Positions 24,060 through 33,329 of a DNA stretch of 64,000 nucleotides are shown here, in pieces. Made by a program: the position numbers and the translations under genes. Source of the stretch: Chryseobacterium paridis (GTDB lineage: Bacteria; Bacteroidota; Bacteroidia; Flavobacteriales; Weeksellaceae); the NCBI RefSeq assembly GCF_016595215.1, contig NZ_JAENHK010000010.1, positions 1,721,390 to 1,785,389 of the forward strand, written 5' to 3'. The notes below the pieces were generated by a model. It had not been told where the DNA came from. It ran no database searches and saw only the letters and a program-made list of their open reading frames with translations. Within the stretch, counting starts at the first letter, position 1; every line of letters begins with the position of its first letter.

Positions 24060-25042
24060 AAAACAAAGAATCACAAAACATAAACTTAGGTATTATCGAT
24101 TTAGGATACAGGGAAAATGAAGATTCCCTCTCCAGTTTCAGCAGTATTATTGATTACGCTGTGAAAGCAGAAGAATATAATTATTCAAGATTTTGGCTGG
24201 CTGAGCATCACTATACCCATATACAGAATCATCCTTATACAAATCCAGATATTCTTATTTCTTTGATCGCGGGATCTACGGAAAGAATAAAAATAGCATC
24301 CGCAGGTACTTCAATTAACTTGTATACACCTTATGCAACTGTAACCACCTACAAATTATTGAATAACCTGTTCCATGACCGTATAGCTTTGGGCTTATCC
24401 AAAGGACTTCCGGATAGCCAGTATATACAAAATGCCTCCGGCGTAGGAATTCACAATAACTATGAAAAATTTCAAGAAAACTTTAAAGAAATTATTGATT
24501 TAATTGAAAATGAAGAAGAAAATTTAAAATCAAAATCAATATTAATTCCACCTTATAAGGGATTGAAACCCGAATTATGGCATTTATCGACTAACTTCAA
24601 TGCATTTTTCAGTACACTATCTCATGATCTTAACCACTGTATTTCGGTATTTCACAATTTTGGACAGGATATTAATAATCTCCCCTTCAATAAAGAGGAT
24701 ATAGAGAAAAACAAAGAAGAATTTTATAAAATCCATCATAAATATCCTAAACTTATCATCTCATTAGCCATCATAATGGATCATACTCTTGAAGCAGCTA
24801 TTAAAAAGCAGCAGGATCTCGTAGAGCTTGCCTCAGAAAATTTCAAGGATACTTTCATTATGATTCCGTGTACAATAGATTCTTTATATGAATTGCTGAC
24901 AAACTGGAAAGAGAAATTCGGGATTGATGAATTTGTGATCTACGACCTAGCACCAACTAATGATGAAAAAATTAATAATTTAAAAAATATTAGTGAGAAA
25001 TTTTCTCTAATCCACGCCTATGAAACTGAACTTTCTCGATAA
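24056..25042 (+). CDS. luciferase-like monooxygenase (lanthipeptide tailoring candidate)
   Basis: 328 residues of the bacterial luciferase/F420 oxidoreductase superfamily (TIM barrel). The start NLGIIDLGYR, the RFWLAEHHYTHI segment (about residues 45-56), RIKIASAGTSINLYTPY and RIALGLSKGLPDS match MsnO8-like LLM enzymes. The middle, with Asn/Lys-rich insertions, is diverged. It needs a reduced flavin, FMN or possibly F420. In other lanthipeptide pathways a member of this superfamily (LxmJ, lexapeptide) reduces dehydroalanine to D-alanine. Here it overlaps lanC by 4 nt and lanB by 23 nt, so it is an integral part of the operon. Reduction of dehydro residues, or an oxidation, is inference. Confidence 0.85.
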   Translation: MKNKESQNINLGIIDLGYRENEDSLSSFSSIIDYAVKAEEYNYSRFWLAEHHYTHIQNHPYTNPDILISLIAGSTERIKIASAGTSINLYTPYATVTTYKLLNNLFHDRIALGLSKGLPDSQYIQNASGVGIHNNYEKFQENFKEIIDLIENEEENLKSKSILIPPYKGLKPELWHLSTNFNAFFSTLSHDLNHCISVFHNFGQDINNLPFNKEDIEKNKEEFYKIHHKYPKLIISLAIIMDHTLEAAIKKQQDLVELASENFKDTFIMIPCTIDSLYELLTNWKEKFGIDEFVIYDLAPTNDEKINNLKNISEKFSLIHAYETELSR

Positions 25043-28000
25043 AGCATTTATCAGGACCCCTCTTTTTTCTCTGGGAAAATATAAAGACATTCCTGATAAT
25101 TATACTGAACTTCAACAATTTGTAAAAAATTTATGGAATGATATACAATTTAGAGATGCGGTATACCTTTCTTCTCCTGAACTGTATATGGAATGGGAAA
25201 AATTCTCTGTTTCTACAAACCTAACAGATAAAAACACTAAAAAACTCAGTATTTCATTATTAAAATATTACATAAGAGCCGTATCAAAATCTACTCCATT
25301 CGGATTGTTTTCCACATATTCTCTACAACAGATCAATACGGAAAATGAAGATATAGAAGATCAATACATCAGGAAAAGTACCTTAGACTTTTCAATTGTT
25401 TACAAGTTACTAAGACTCATCAATCAGCTTCCTTCTGTGAGAAATCTGTTAATATTTAAACCTAATCCCTCATTATATAAAGTAGGTAATGATTACAGAT
25501 ATATTGAAATAAAATTAAGTCAGAAAAGAGAACATGTATTAATTTCATTAGAAGCAGATGAGGTTTTAGAGCTTATTTTTTCATTCTGTGACCACTCAAA
25601 ATCAATACAGGAAATTTCAGATTATATTTATGAAAATGTAGAAGATGTAAACCAAGAGGAAATATACGCCTACGTTTCCGGACTTATAGACGAGCAAATC
25701 CTTATAAGCAATCTTGATGTTTGTTTAAACAAACCTGAGCCAATGCATCAGCTAAAATCTTTTTTAACAGAAAATTCAGAATTACTGGAGAAGGATCAGA
25801 AAATAAAACACATCCATAATATACTTGGTCATATTGAAAAAGAGCTCAAGGATATTGATAATAATATATTCAACCAGAACACAGGAAATTATCATAAAAT
25901 ATATTCATATCTGGATGAAATTCTCGAAAGCGGCTATGATAAAAAATATGTCGTGAGCTCAAACCTCAAAAGAAAATCCAGTTCTGTAAATTCCATCACT
26001 GAAGATCAGAAAAAAATATATAAAGCTATCGAAATTTTCTCTTTTTTTTCCAGAAAGGATGAAGACGACCCTTTCTATCAATCCAATATAGAAGATTTTA
26101 AAAAAGCTTTTTATGAAAGGTATGAAGACAAGGCAATACCTTTAGTTATTGCTCTTGATAATGAAATAGGCATTGGTTATAAACAGGGAAATAAGGACTT
26201 CAGCTCATTTTCTGACCTTATAGATGATATCGACTGGAATTACCCTGAAGGTTCTGCTATAAGAATCAGCTATGATAAAAAAACACAGGAATTCTGGAGC
26301 AAAAAGCTTCTGAAAGCTCACAAAAATGGAGATTTCATCATTGACCTGACAACGTCTGACTTTCCTGAAATCCATCAGAACGTTTTAACTGAAATGCCAC
26401 ACACATTTTCTGTTATGTATAGCAAATGCGGAGAAAAAATTATAATCGGAAATATAGGAAATACAAGTGCGACTAATTTATTAGGAAGATTTTCCAATTC
26501 GGATGATGATGTTCATCATTTCGTTTCCCATATTGCCAATATTGAAAGCTCAGTAGACGATAAACTGCATTGTGAATTGCTTCATGTTCAGGATGACCGG
26601 GATGGAAATTTATTGATTAGAAATGTAGACAGAGAATATGAAGTTCCTTTTCTTACTACAGGTTCCGCGGATTCCAAACAGGTCAGCATTCAGGATATTT
26701 ACATAAAAATATGGAATAATAAGATTATCCTTATCGATAAAAAGCACAATAAGGAATTAAAAATTTATAATTCATCAGCGCATAATTATCATTATAATTC
26801 TTTGCCTATCTATCAGTTTTTGAATGATATCAGACATCAGGATATGATCTCTCATTTGTCTTTAAATTTCGGACATGCCAATCAGGCATCATTTCGTTTC
26901 TTCCCAAGGATTACTTACGGCGAAAATCTTATTCTGTCGCCTGCATCCTGGAAAATAAAACGTAACGACTTCATTGATCTGAACATCCAATCTCTTTTAC
27001 AATATCTGAAAGACCATAAAATCCCAAGATATTTTTATTTTTCCGGTGGAGAAAATGAGTTTTTGATGGATTCCAACAATGAAATTTTGATGTCTGTATT
27101 ATTGGAAGAAATGAAGAAAAGCAGTCAGATTTATTTAAGAGAATGTATTTATAATATGGATGAACATGAATTTGCGAATGAAATTATTTTATCTGTAAAA
27201 AATAATGTTGCCAAGATAAATCATTCATATCATACCGTCGTTGACAAAAACACGCCTGAAAAATTCATTCCTGGGCAAGATTGGTTATATTATAGAATAT
27301 ATACAGGAGTGAAGGTTGCAGATGATATTCTCATGAACAAAATAAGACCTTTAGCCGATAGTTTTAAGGAACAAAAATTAATTTCCGAATGGTTTTTCAT
27401 ACGATATAATGATCCTGATTTTCATTTACGACTCAGATTAAAAATAAATTCAACATATGATATTGGTAAAATCATGTCTCTTCTGAACACTTGTTTTAAA
27501 GATGATATAGAAAGTGGAATAATATGGAAAATAGAATTAGGAACCTATGAACGAGAACTTGAAAGATATGGTTATACACTGATTAACAAAGTCGAACAAT
27601 TGTTTTATCATGATAGTGAGCTGGTAACCGATATTTTACAGTATAATTCAGGAGAAAATAACATACCTTTATGGATGTTGATATCTTCTACAATTCATCA
27701 GTACCTGAGTATTTTTGAATTTGATGATGGGGAAAAACTAAATATCCTTGAAAGGCTTTCTGCTCAGTTTAATGAAGAATTCTATGTAGATAAGAATGTA
27801 AAAAAACAGATTGACAGAAAATTCCGAGATAATCAAAGCTTTTTGTCATCTGTAATAGAAAATCCAGATGTGGATCTTCAAAAAATAATTGAAGAAAATT
27901 TCAAAAAAATAGATATTGTGTTTTCCGAATTAAAAATAAAGAAAGAAGAACTGATCAACAGCATTATCCATATGCATATCAACCGTTATATCAGAGCTAA

Positions 28001-28088
28001 TGCAAGAGCGCACGAATTGCTTATCTATAACATCCTGCATAAATTTTATAAAGAAAGAGTTGGAAAAATGAAATTTAATAATGTATGA
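25020..28088 (+). CDS. lanB: lantibiotic dehydratase, full-length class I
   Basis: 1,022 residues. It glutamylates Ser/Thr of the precursor from Glu-tRNA-Glu and then eliminates glutamate, giving Dha and Dhb. The N-terminal glutamylation domain shows the conserved RAVSKSTPFGLFS (residues 86-98). The position of the second arginine (NisB Arg87) is Lys90. The C-terminal elimination domain of the SpaB_C or thiopeptide-biosynthesis type starts near residue 750: DWLYYRIYTGVKVADDIL, then WFFIRYNDPDFHLRLRLKI and the C-terminal NRYIRANARAHELLIYNIL. The two domains are on one chain, while the pinensin system of Chitinophaga is recalled to have them split. It overlaps the monooxygenase by 23 nt and the exporter by 4 nt. 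Confidence 0.93.
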   Translation: MKLNFLDKAFIRTPLFSLGKYKDIPDNYTELQQFVKNLWNDIQFRDAVYLSSPELYMEWEKFSVSTNLTDKNTKKLSISLLKYYIRAVSKSTPFGLFSTYSLQQINTENEDIEDQYIRKSTLDFSIVYKLLRLINQLPSVRNLLIFKPNPSLYKVGNDYRYIEIKLSQKREHVLISLEADEVLELIFSFCDHSKSIQEISDYIYENVEDVNQEEIYAYVSGLIDEQILISNLDVCLNKPEPMHQLKSFLTENSELLEKDQKIKHIHNILGHIEKELKDIDNNIFNQNTGNYHKIYSYLDEILESGYDKKYVVSSNLKRKSSSVNSITEDQKKIYKAIEIFSFFSRKDEDDPFYQSNIEDFKKAFYERYEDKAIPLVIALDNEIGIGYKQGNKDFSSFSDLIDDIDWNYPEGSAIRISYDKKTQEFWSKKLLKAHKNGDFIIDLTTSDFPEIHQNVLTEMPHTFSVMYSKCGEKIIIGNIGNTSATNLLGRFSNSDDDVHHFVSHIANIESSVDDKLHCELLHVQDDRDGNLLIRNVDREYEVPFLTTGSADSKQVSIQDIYIKIWNNKIILIDKKHNKELKIYNSSAHNYHYNSLPIYQFLNDIRHQDMISHLSLNFGHANQASFRFFPRITYGENLILSPASWKIKRNDFIDLNIQSLLQYLKDHKIPRYFYFSGGENEFLMDSNNEILMSVLLEEMKKSSQIYLRECIYNMDEHEFANEIILSVKNNVAKINHSYHTVVDKNTPEKFIPGQDWLYYRIYTGVKVADDILMNKIRPLADSFKEQKLISEWFFIRYNDPDFHLRLRLKINSTYDIGKIMSLLNTCFKDDIESGIIWKIELGTYERELERYGYTLINKVEQLFYHDSELVTDILQYNSGENNIPLWMLISSTIHQYLSIFEFDDGEKLNILERLSAQFNEEFYVDKNVKKQIDRKFRDNQSFLSSVIENPDVDLQKIIEENFKKIDIVFSELKIKKEELINSIIHMHINRYIRANARAHELLIYNILHKFYKERVGKMKFNNV

Positions 28089-30289
28089 AATTCACACCAC
28101 AACATGACAGAATGGATTGCGGACCGGCATGTTTAAAAATGATTTTTAACATACTTGGGAAAAACTATCCGATTCAGTATCTCAGAAAAATATCTTACAT
28201 TTCTAAAGAAGGAGTGTCATTACTTAGTATCCAACAGGCTGCGAATGAATTAGGTGTTGAAACAATTGCTTCAAAAATAAGTATAGACACCTTAAACAAT
28301 CATGGGACTTTACCTTGTATTCTACACTGGAAAAAGAAACATTTTGTGGTTCTCCATGATGTAAAAGTATCTTTTTGGAATAAAAAAAGAACTTATAAAG
28401 TAGCCGATCCCGCATATGGATTGATCAATCTTCATGAAGAAGAATTTAAAAAACTATGGTATTCCGATGAGAATGAAGGGGTGGCACTATTTGTAAATCC
28501 TTCACAAAAATTTTATGACCTTGCTCCTCCTTCTGTAGATGAGCTAACCATGAAATATATGTTCAGCTATATAAAGCCATACAAAAAACAGCTTTTTACA
28601 ATGTTTTTGTTACTTCTTGGCGGAAGTGCACTTACTTTAATTTTTCCCTTTTTGACCCAGGCACTCATTGATAGAGGAGTTAATGCAAAAAATATGAATT
28701 TCATTTTCATTATTTTGCTTGCCCAGTTAGGACTTTTTTTAGGTTCAATTATCATCAATATCTTTAGAAACTGGCTGATGCTTTATATAGGTACTCATTT
28801 AAGCATCAATATTATTTCAGAATTTCTCAAAAAAGTATTAAAACTTCCAATCAACTTTTTCGACAGTAAAATGATTGGTGATTTTTCCCAGAGGATTGCT
28901 GATAATGAAAGAATAGAACAGTTTCTGACATCAAATAGTTTACTCACTTTCTTCTCTATCATTACTTTTTCAGTATTTTTCGGAGTATTATTTTATTATG
29001 ATTATAAAATATTGTTGGTCTATTTATCACTAACAATTCTCTCAGTTTTATGGTCAGTCATTTGGCTTAATAAAAGAAAGATGCTCGACTATTACCGCTT
29101 CCAGAAAAAAGGAGAAAACCAGGAAGTTATTTACGAAATGATTAACGGGGTTTCCGAAATGAAAATTAATCAGTTTGAAGATTTCAAACGTAAAGAATGG
29201 GAAAAAATCCAACAAAAACTATATAAGATTAACATCAGATATCTTAAAATTGATCAAATCCAGCTTTCCGGATTTGAATTTATCAATCAGTTAAAAAATA
29301 TTATTGTTACGTTTTTAGCGGCATCGTTTGTTGTAAAAGGAGATATGACTTTAGGAGCTTTGCTCAGTGTATCTTATATCATCGGACAAATGAATTCTCC
29401 AATAGGGCAGCTTGTTGATTTTTTTAGATCCCTTCAGGACGCCAAACTTAGTCTGGCCCGTCTTAATGAGGTACATGATCATCCCGAAGAAGAATCTGAC
29501 GATTTTATACCACTTACTCATGAAAAATATGTTAAAAAAAACGGTATAGAACGAGGAATATATTTTAAAAATGTATCATTTCAATATGAGGGACCGCAAT
29601 CACCTTACGTCCTGAAAGATATTAATCTTTTTATTCCAGAGGGAAAAGTTACTGCCATTGTGGGAGCCAGTGGTAGTGGAAAAACTACTTTAATGAAAAT
29701 GTTGCTTAAATTTTATGATCCCGCAGAAGGCGATATTTTTTTCAATCATGCTAATGCAAAAGAAATTTCCCCTAAAGATTTAAGAAAAAACTGCGGTGTA
29801 GTAATGCAGGATGGTTATATTTTTTCAGATTCCATTGAAAGAAATATTGCAACGAGTGAGGAAGACATTGATTATGAAAAATTAAAAAAATCCCTCCAAA
29901 TAGCCAATATAGATTCCTTTGTAAATGAATTACCATTAGGTCTAAATACAAAAATCGGCGCTTCTGGGAATGGCATTTCAGGAGGACAAAAGCAACGTAT
30001 TCTTATTGCAAGAGCAGTTTATAAAGAACCTCATTTTATTTTCTTTGATGAAGCGACTTCTGCTTTGGATGCGGAAAATGAAAAGGTAATTCACGATAAT
30101 CTACAGGAATTTTTTAAAGGGAAAACGGTTGTTATTATTGCCCACCGTCTTTCCACCGTTAAAAATGCCGATCAAATCATTGTGTTAAAACAAGGAAAAA
30201 TCATAGAGCAAGGAGATCACCAGTCACTGGTAGAAAAAAAATCCGACTACTACAATCTCGTTAAAAACCAACTTGAGCTTGGTACATAA
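28085..30289 (+). CDS. lanT: C39 peptidase-containing ABC exporter (LanT type)
   Basis: 734 residues, three domains. Residues 1-140 are a C39 double-glycine peptidase: oxyanion Gln6, Cys12 (RMDCGPACL), His86 (KKHFVVLH) and Asp108 (ADPAYG). Residues about 155-440 hold six membrane helices, and 480-734 the ATPase: Walker A in VGASGSGKTT, signature SGGQKQR, Walker B in IFFDEATSALD. It cuts leaders after Gly-Gly and pumps the peptide out of the cytoplasm, which fits the GG at residues 30-31 of the precursors. Class I systems usually use a separate LanP; here the LanT is of the bifunctional class II kind. It overlaps lanB by 4 nt (ATGA) and is the last gene of the operon. No membrane-fusion protein gene follows. 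Confidence 0.93.
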   Translation: MKFTPQHDRMDCGPACLKMIFNILGKNYPIQYLRKISYISKEGVSLLSIQQAANELGVETIASKISIDTLNNHGTLPCILHWKKKHFVVLHDVKVSFWNKKRTYKVADPAYGLINLHEEEFKKLWYSDENEGVALFVNPSQKFYDLAPPSVDELTMKYMFSYIKPYKKQLFTMFLLLLGGSALTLIFPFLTQALIDRGVNAKNMNFIFIILLAQLGLFLGSIIINIFRNWLMLYIGTHLSINIISEFLKKVLKLPINFFDSKMIGDFSQRIADNERIEQFLTSNSLLTFFSIITFSVFFGVLFYYDYKILLVYLSLTILSVLWSVIWLNKRKMLDYYRFQKKGENQEVIYEMINGVSEMKINQFEDFKRKEWEKIQQKLYKINIRYLKIDQIQLSGFEFINQLKNIIVTFLAASFVVKGDMTLGALLSVSYIIGQMNSPIGQLVDFFRSLQDAKLSLARLNEVHDHPEEESDDFIPLTHEKYVKKNGIERGIYFKNVSFQYEGPQSPYVLKDINLFIPEGKVTAIVGASGSGKTTLMKMLLKFYDPAEGDIFFNHANAKEISPKDLRKNCGVVMQDGYIFSDSIERNIATSEEDIDYEKLKKSLQIANIDSFVNELPLGLNTKIGASGNGISGGQKQRILIARAVYKEPHFIFFDEATSALDAENEKVIHDNLQEFFKGKTVVIIAHRLSTVKNADQIIVLKQGKIIEQGDHQSLVEKKSDYYNLVKNQLELGT

Positions 30290-30315
30290 AACTACCACAA
30301 TCACTATTAAAAATA

Positions 30316-30344
30316 AAATGCCGGGTATTTCAAACCCGGCATTT
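30316..30344. terminator. bidirectional terminator at the end of the lanthipeptide operon
   Basis: A perfect 11-bp stem AAATGCCGGGT (30316-30326) with ACCCGGCATTT (30334-30344) and a 7-nt loop. It lies 26 nt after the lanT stop and 5 nt before the stop of the convergent gene, so it can serve both. Confidence 0.85.
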
Positions 30345-30348
30345 GCCA

Positions 30349-31029
30349 TTAAAAAGGCAGTTTGTAATTATAGCCAACCTGTAAAAGATAAGGTAATTGT
30401 GGTTTCGTTTTTAAATCCTGTGATACAATTCCTCCCACTTTAAAATATATTTCCTGATTGCTGAACGAGTATCCTCCTTGCACGGCACCATAAAAATTCC
30501 CTCCTGTAGAAGGCTCATACCATCCATCTTTTACTTCAGGATAAATTTCTCTATAATGATCTGAATGTTTAAAATGCGTAACGATAGCTTTATCAAATCC
30601 AATTTCAACGGCTGCAAACCATTTTGGACGATAATAGCCGACAGTCCCGGACATGTCTAAACCAAAATTCATAAGTTGTACATTCTCATTTTCATACTTT
30701 CGGAAAATCCCCTGAGCCTTAGTTGAAAGCTGTAAGTTTTGAATTTTCAGCCACCTTACATTTGCCCCTGCTTTGGTTTTAAAATCATCAAATAAACGCT
30801 CACCCATAGGTACAGACGCTTCAATATTTATGATGGTAGGAAATAATTTGCTATTAAATTTGTATCCATAGCCAAGACCAACAATAGCCCCATACTCAGC
30901 ACCTACATTAACATTAAGTATATGCCTCTCCCGGTCAGCAAGCCCACCCCAGTTCACCGTTTGCGAATTTACTTTATTAAATACCAAGCTTAAAAAAGCT
31001 ACTGTTACATATAATTTATTATTTTTCAT
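30349..31029 (-). CDS. outer membrane beta-barrel protein of unknown function
   Basis: 226 residues with an N-terminal signal peptide (cleavage after VNSQ, residue about 23). The mature part is made of alternating beta strands (VNVGAEYGAIVGLGYGYKF; FGLDMSGTVGYYRPKW; FYGAVQGGYSF) and ends in Phe (NYKLPF), so it is a small outer membrane barrel. There is no recognised family. It is downstream of the alpha/beta hydrolase gene by 3 nt on the same strand, so the two are probably one transcript. It is convergent with lanT and ends beside the operon terminator. A link to the lanthipeptide (for example protection at the outer membrane) is possible but has no direct support. Confidence 0.7.
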   Translation of the reverse strand: MKNNKLYVTVAFLSLVFNKVNSQTVNWGGLADRERHILNVNVGAEYGAIVGLGYGYKFNSKLFPTIINIEASVPMGERLFDDFKTKAGANVRWLKIQNLQLSTKAQGIFRKYENENVQLMNFGLDMSGTVGYYRPKWFAAVEIGFDKAIVTHFKHSDHYREIYPEVKDGWYEPSTGGNFYGAVQGGYSFSNQEIYFKVGGIVSQDLKTKPQLPYLLQVGYNYKLPF

Positions 31030-31032
31030 TTC

Positions 31033-32052
31033 TTAAAGGCTATTGATAAAATTGGTAATTTTGGGCTTTGTTTGAGAGTTCCATGCATTCTGGTTGGTAA
31101 CAATACCATCATGTCCTACCCCTGAAATTTTCACACGCTCCACATGATTATAAGACGAGGTAATCTTTTGTGCCCAGGAATCAGGATAAGCTTTATTTCT
31201 TTCACTGAAAAAAAATAGTACTGGGGCATTGAAGTTTTGCAGACCTGCTGAAAAATCGGATTTGTATTTATCTCCTACTTCAAACAAAGCATCCATAATC
31301 ACAGCTCCACTTCTCCAGCTCATACTTGGGTCAAAATCTCCTTCACCCGTAATATCGTTTTTAGAAGCTAGCATAGACATCTTGTAATCTAATATTTCGT
31401 GTTGATCTTCTTTCCCCGAAATAAATTGATCAATGTATGTTGCATCATTAAGGATTTCACTCCATAATTTAAAAGACCTTGATTCCTTTACATAATCTTC
31501 AACGTCATCCCATTTCAATCCTCCAGGTTCACATACAATTAATCCCTGGATCGTATTTGGATATTTTCCAGCATATCCTGAAGCTAACATAGCTCCCCAG
31601 GAATGCCCTAGTAAAATGACTTTTTGATTTGGAGTTTTCTTATAATACGCAATTACCGATTTCAGTTCCTCATACATGATGTTGATAGCTTCTGCACCCT
31701 GTGATGTATAAGAATTTTTGGAAAAGCGCTGTGATAATCCAGAGCCTCGTTGATCATAAAATACAACACGATATCCCTGGGCGGCAAAATCTTTACAGTT
31801 CAAAAGATATCTATAATCTCCACCAGGTCCGCCGTGAAGCGCAATAATAAGAGTTCCGCTTTCAGGACCAAAAGCTTCAGAATGAAGTAAAGCTCCATTG
31901 GCTCTGATTGCAGGTAAAGAAGAATCCTGATCTACTGTTTTTGGGACCAAATTCCCAGGTTCATCTATTGTCCTACCATCCGTGCAGGAAAATAGTAATG
32001 TAAAAATTGTAAAAGAAGCTACTAGGGCATTTCTCTTTTTTAATGTTGTCAT
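31033..32052 (-). CDS. alpha/beta hydrolase lipoprotein (proline iminopeptidase-like)
   Basis: 339 residues. The lipobox is LLFSC, Cys at residue 23, so it faces the periplasm or surface as a lipoprotein. The fold shows LHGGPGGDYR (oxyanion region, about 73-82), FYDQRGSGLSQ, the nucleophile elbow LLGHSWGAMLASGYA (Ser about residue 150) and the final His in ISGVGHDG. HGGPG plus DQRGxGxS is the signature of S33 prolyl aminopeptidases and related hydrolases. Cleaving N-terminal proline or another amide/ester is the family expectation. It is followed at 3 nt by the barrel protein gene. The AraC gene upstream (32220-33329, same strand) may regulate it. Confidence 0.8.
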   Translation of the reverse strand: MTTLKKRNALVASFTIFTLLFSCTDGRTIDEPGNLVPKTVDQDSSLPAIRANGALLHSEAFGPESGTLIIALHGGPGGDYRYLLNCKDFAAQGYRVVFYDQRGSGLSQRFSKNSYTSQGAEAINIMYEELKSVIAYYKKTPNQKVILLGHSWGAMLASGYAGKYPNTIQGLIVCEPGGLKWDDVEDYVKESRSFKLWSEILNDATYIDQFISGKEDQHEILDYKMSMLASKNDITGEGDFDPSMSWRSGAVIMDALFEVGDKYKSDFSAGLQNFNAPVLFFFSERNKAYPDSWAQKITSSYNHVERVKISGVGHDGIVTNQNAWNSQTKPKITNFINSL

Positions 32053-32219
32053 AGTTTCGGTTTAAAAATATTGATGCAAAGATTCATCAAATCCGAAAGC
32101 TAAGCGCCCCAATAGGAAAGTTGACTCGCTAAAAAAGCAAATACAAAACAATTGATTAACAAATAGTTATGTAAGTTGAAACTATCCCATGAAGATTGAA
32201 ACTTCAAAAAAGAGGAGAA

Positions 32220-33329
32220 TTATAATGTTTTTTGATATTCAGTTGGAGTAACTCCTGTGTATTTTTTGAAATTTCTATTAAAAGACGTTTTAGAATTAAA
32301 ACCACAGTCAAATGCAATGGCCAAAAAAGTATATTGTTTACTTTCAGGTTCTACAATTTTATTCAAAAATTCTTCTATCCTTCTTTGATTAATGAGTTCA
32401 TAGAAGTTTTTATTTTCCTTAGAATTAATGACCTGAGAAAGATAATTAGGATGAACTGTAAGCAATTCAGCTAATTCATTTAAAGTAAGATTGGGATTTA
32501 TAAAGGGTTTTTCTTCATTTAAAACTGTTAATAGCCTTCTATGAATATCTTCAATACTTCCGTCTGTTAGTCCAGATTTTTGATACTTTTTATCTTCAGG
32601 GATTAATGGTAGTGCAATCACTTCATCCTCTTGCTGAGTTTCTGTAGCAGTGAAAAATGTATGAGACTGATTAAAAACCTGAACCTGTTTAATTCCAAAA
32701 TACCCTAACCACATAATAAAAATAGCAACCGCTCCATAAATAATATTGGCATTTTCGTTAAAGAGAACCAAGACCCAAATAAGTCCAATCCAAATTATAA
32801 GATATAGCAACCAGTTAAAATTTATTTTTTCAGTATTTGAAAACTGTTGGACCAAATTTTGGCGAAACCTATATAAAATAAAAAAGGAGAACGCCACATA
32901 AACAATACCAGAAATGTATATACCATATAATCTAATATCTAATTCCGTATTGAACTCTCTTCCTTCATGCCTAAAAATATTAACCCTTTCATTAAGGGAG
33001 GCCATATAGAATGGAAAAAATAAAATATTACATAGCAAAAAAGGCAAAAAATGCAATAGTAGTAACCATGAAAAAGGTTTAGGAGAGGTTTGCTTTTTTA
33101 CATACAAATACAAAAAAGGTCCATAAAGTAATGGTAGTGTAAAGCCTAAAAAAACAGAAGAAGGATATTGGGTATATTGATGAGTTAAGAATAAGTAATG
33201 AGTTAATAAGTTTATTCCAATAACCAGAAGCCAGCTACCCAAAATAAGATCTGCAAAACTTTTACCTTTCTTAGTTAATAAAAGGAAAGTCAAAAAAAAA
33301 GCAATAAAAATCCCGGAAAGATAAAGCAT
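32220..33329 (-). CDS. membrane-anchored AraC-family regulator
   Basis: 369 residues. The first about 225 form seven hydrophobic segments (LSGIFIAFFLTFLLLT; LLHFLPFLLCNILFFPFYM; IIYGAVAIFIMWLGYFG), a 7TM-type sensor. A linker and then a C-terminal AraC double helix-turn-helix follow (LTLNELAELLTVHPNYLSQV, about 270-289; AIAFDCGFNSKTSFNRNFKK, about 335-354, then TGVTPTEYQ). Such proteins are common in Flavobacteriia and couple an envelope signal to transcription. It lies 167 bp upstream of the hydrolase gene on the same strand, with its own promoter region probable for both. The signal is unknown. Confidence 0.85.
   Translation of the reverse strand: MLYLSGIFIAFFLTFLLLTKKGKSFADLILGSWLLVIGINLLTHYLFLTHQYTQYPSSVFLGFTLPLLYGPFLYLYVKKQTSPKPFSWLLLLHFLPFLLCNILFFPFYMASLNERVNIFRHEGREFNTELDIRLYGIYISGIVYVAFSFFILYRFRQNLVQQFSNTEKINFNWLLYLIIWIGLIWVLVLFNENANIIYGAVAIFIMWLGYFGIKQVQVFNQSHTFFTATETQQEDEVIALPLIPEDKKYQKSGLTDGSIEDIHRRLLTVLNEEKPFINPNLTLNELAELLTVHPNYLSQVINSKENKNFYELINQRRIEEFLNKIVEPESKQYTFLAIAFDCGFNSKTSFNRNFKKYTGVTPTEYQKTL

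Noticed and set aside
28485..28498. Second sigma-54-like match inside lanT
   Set aside because: TGGCAC is followed by TGTA instead of TTGC and it lies within the coding sequence, so it was dismissed as chance.
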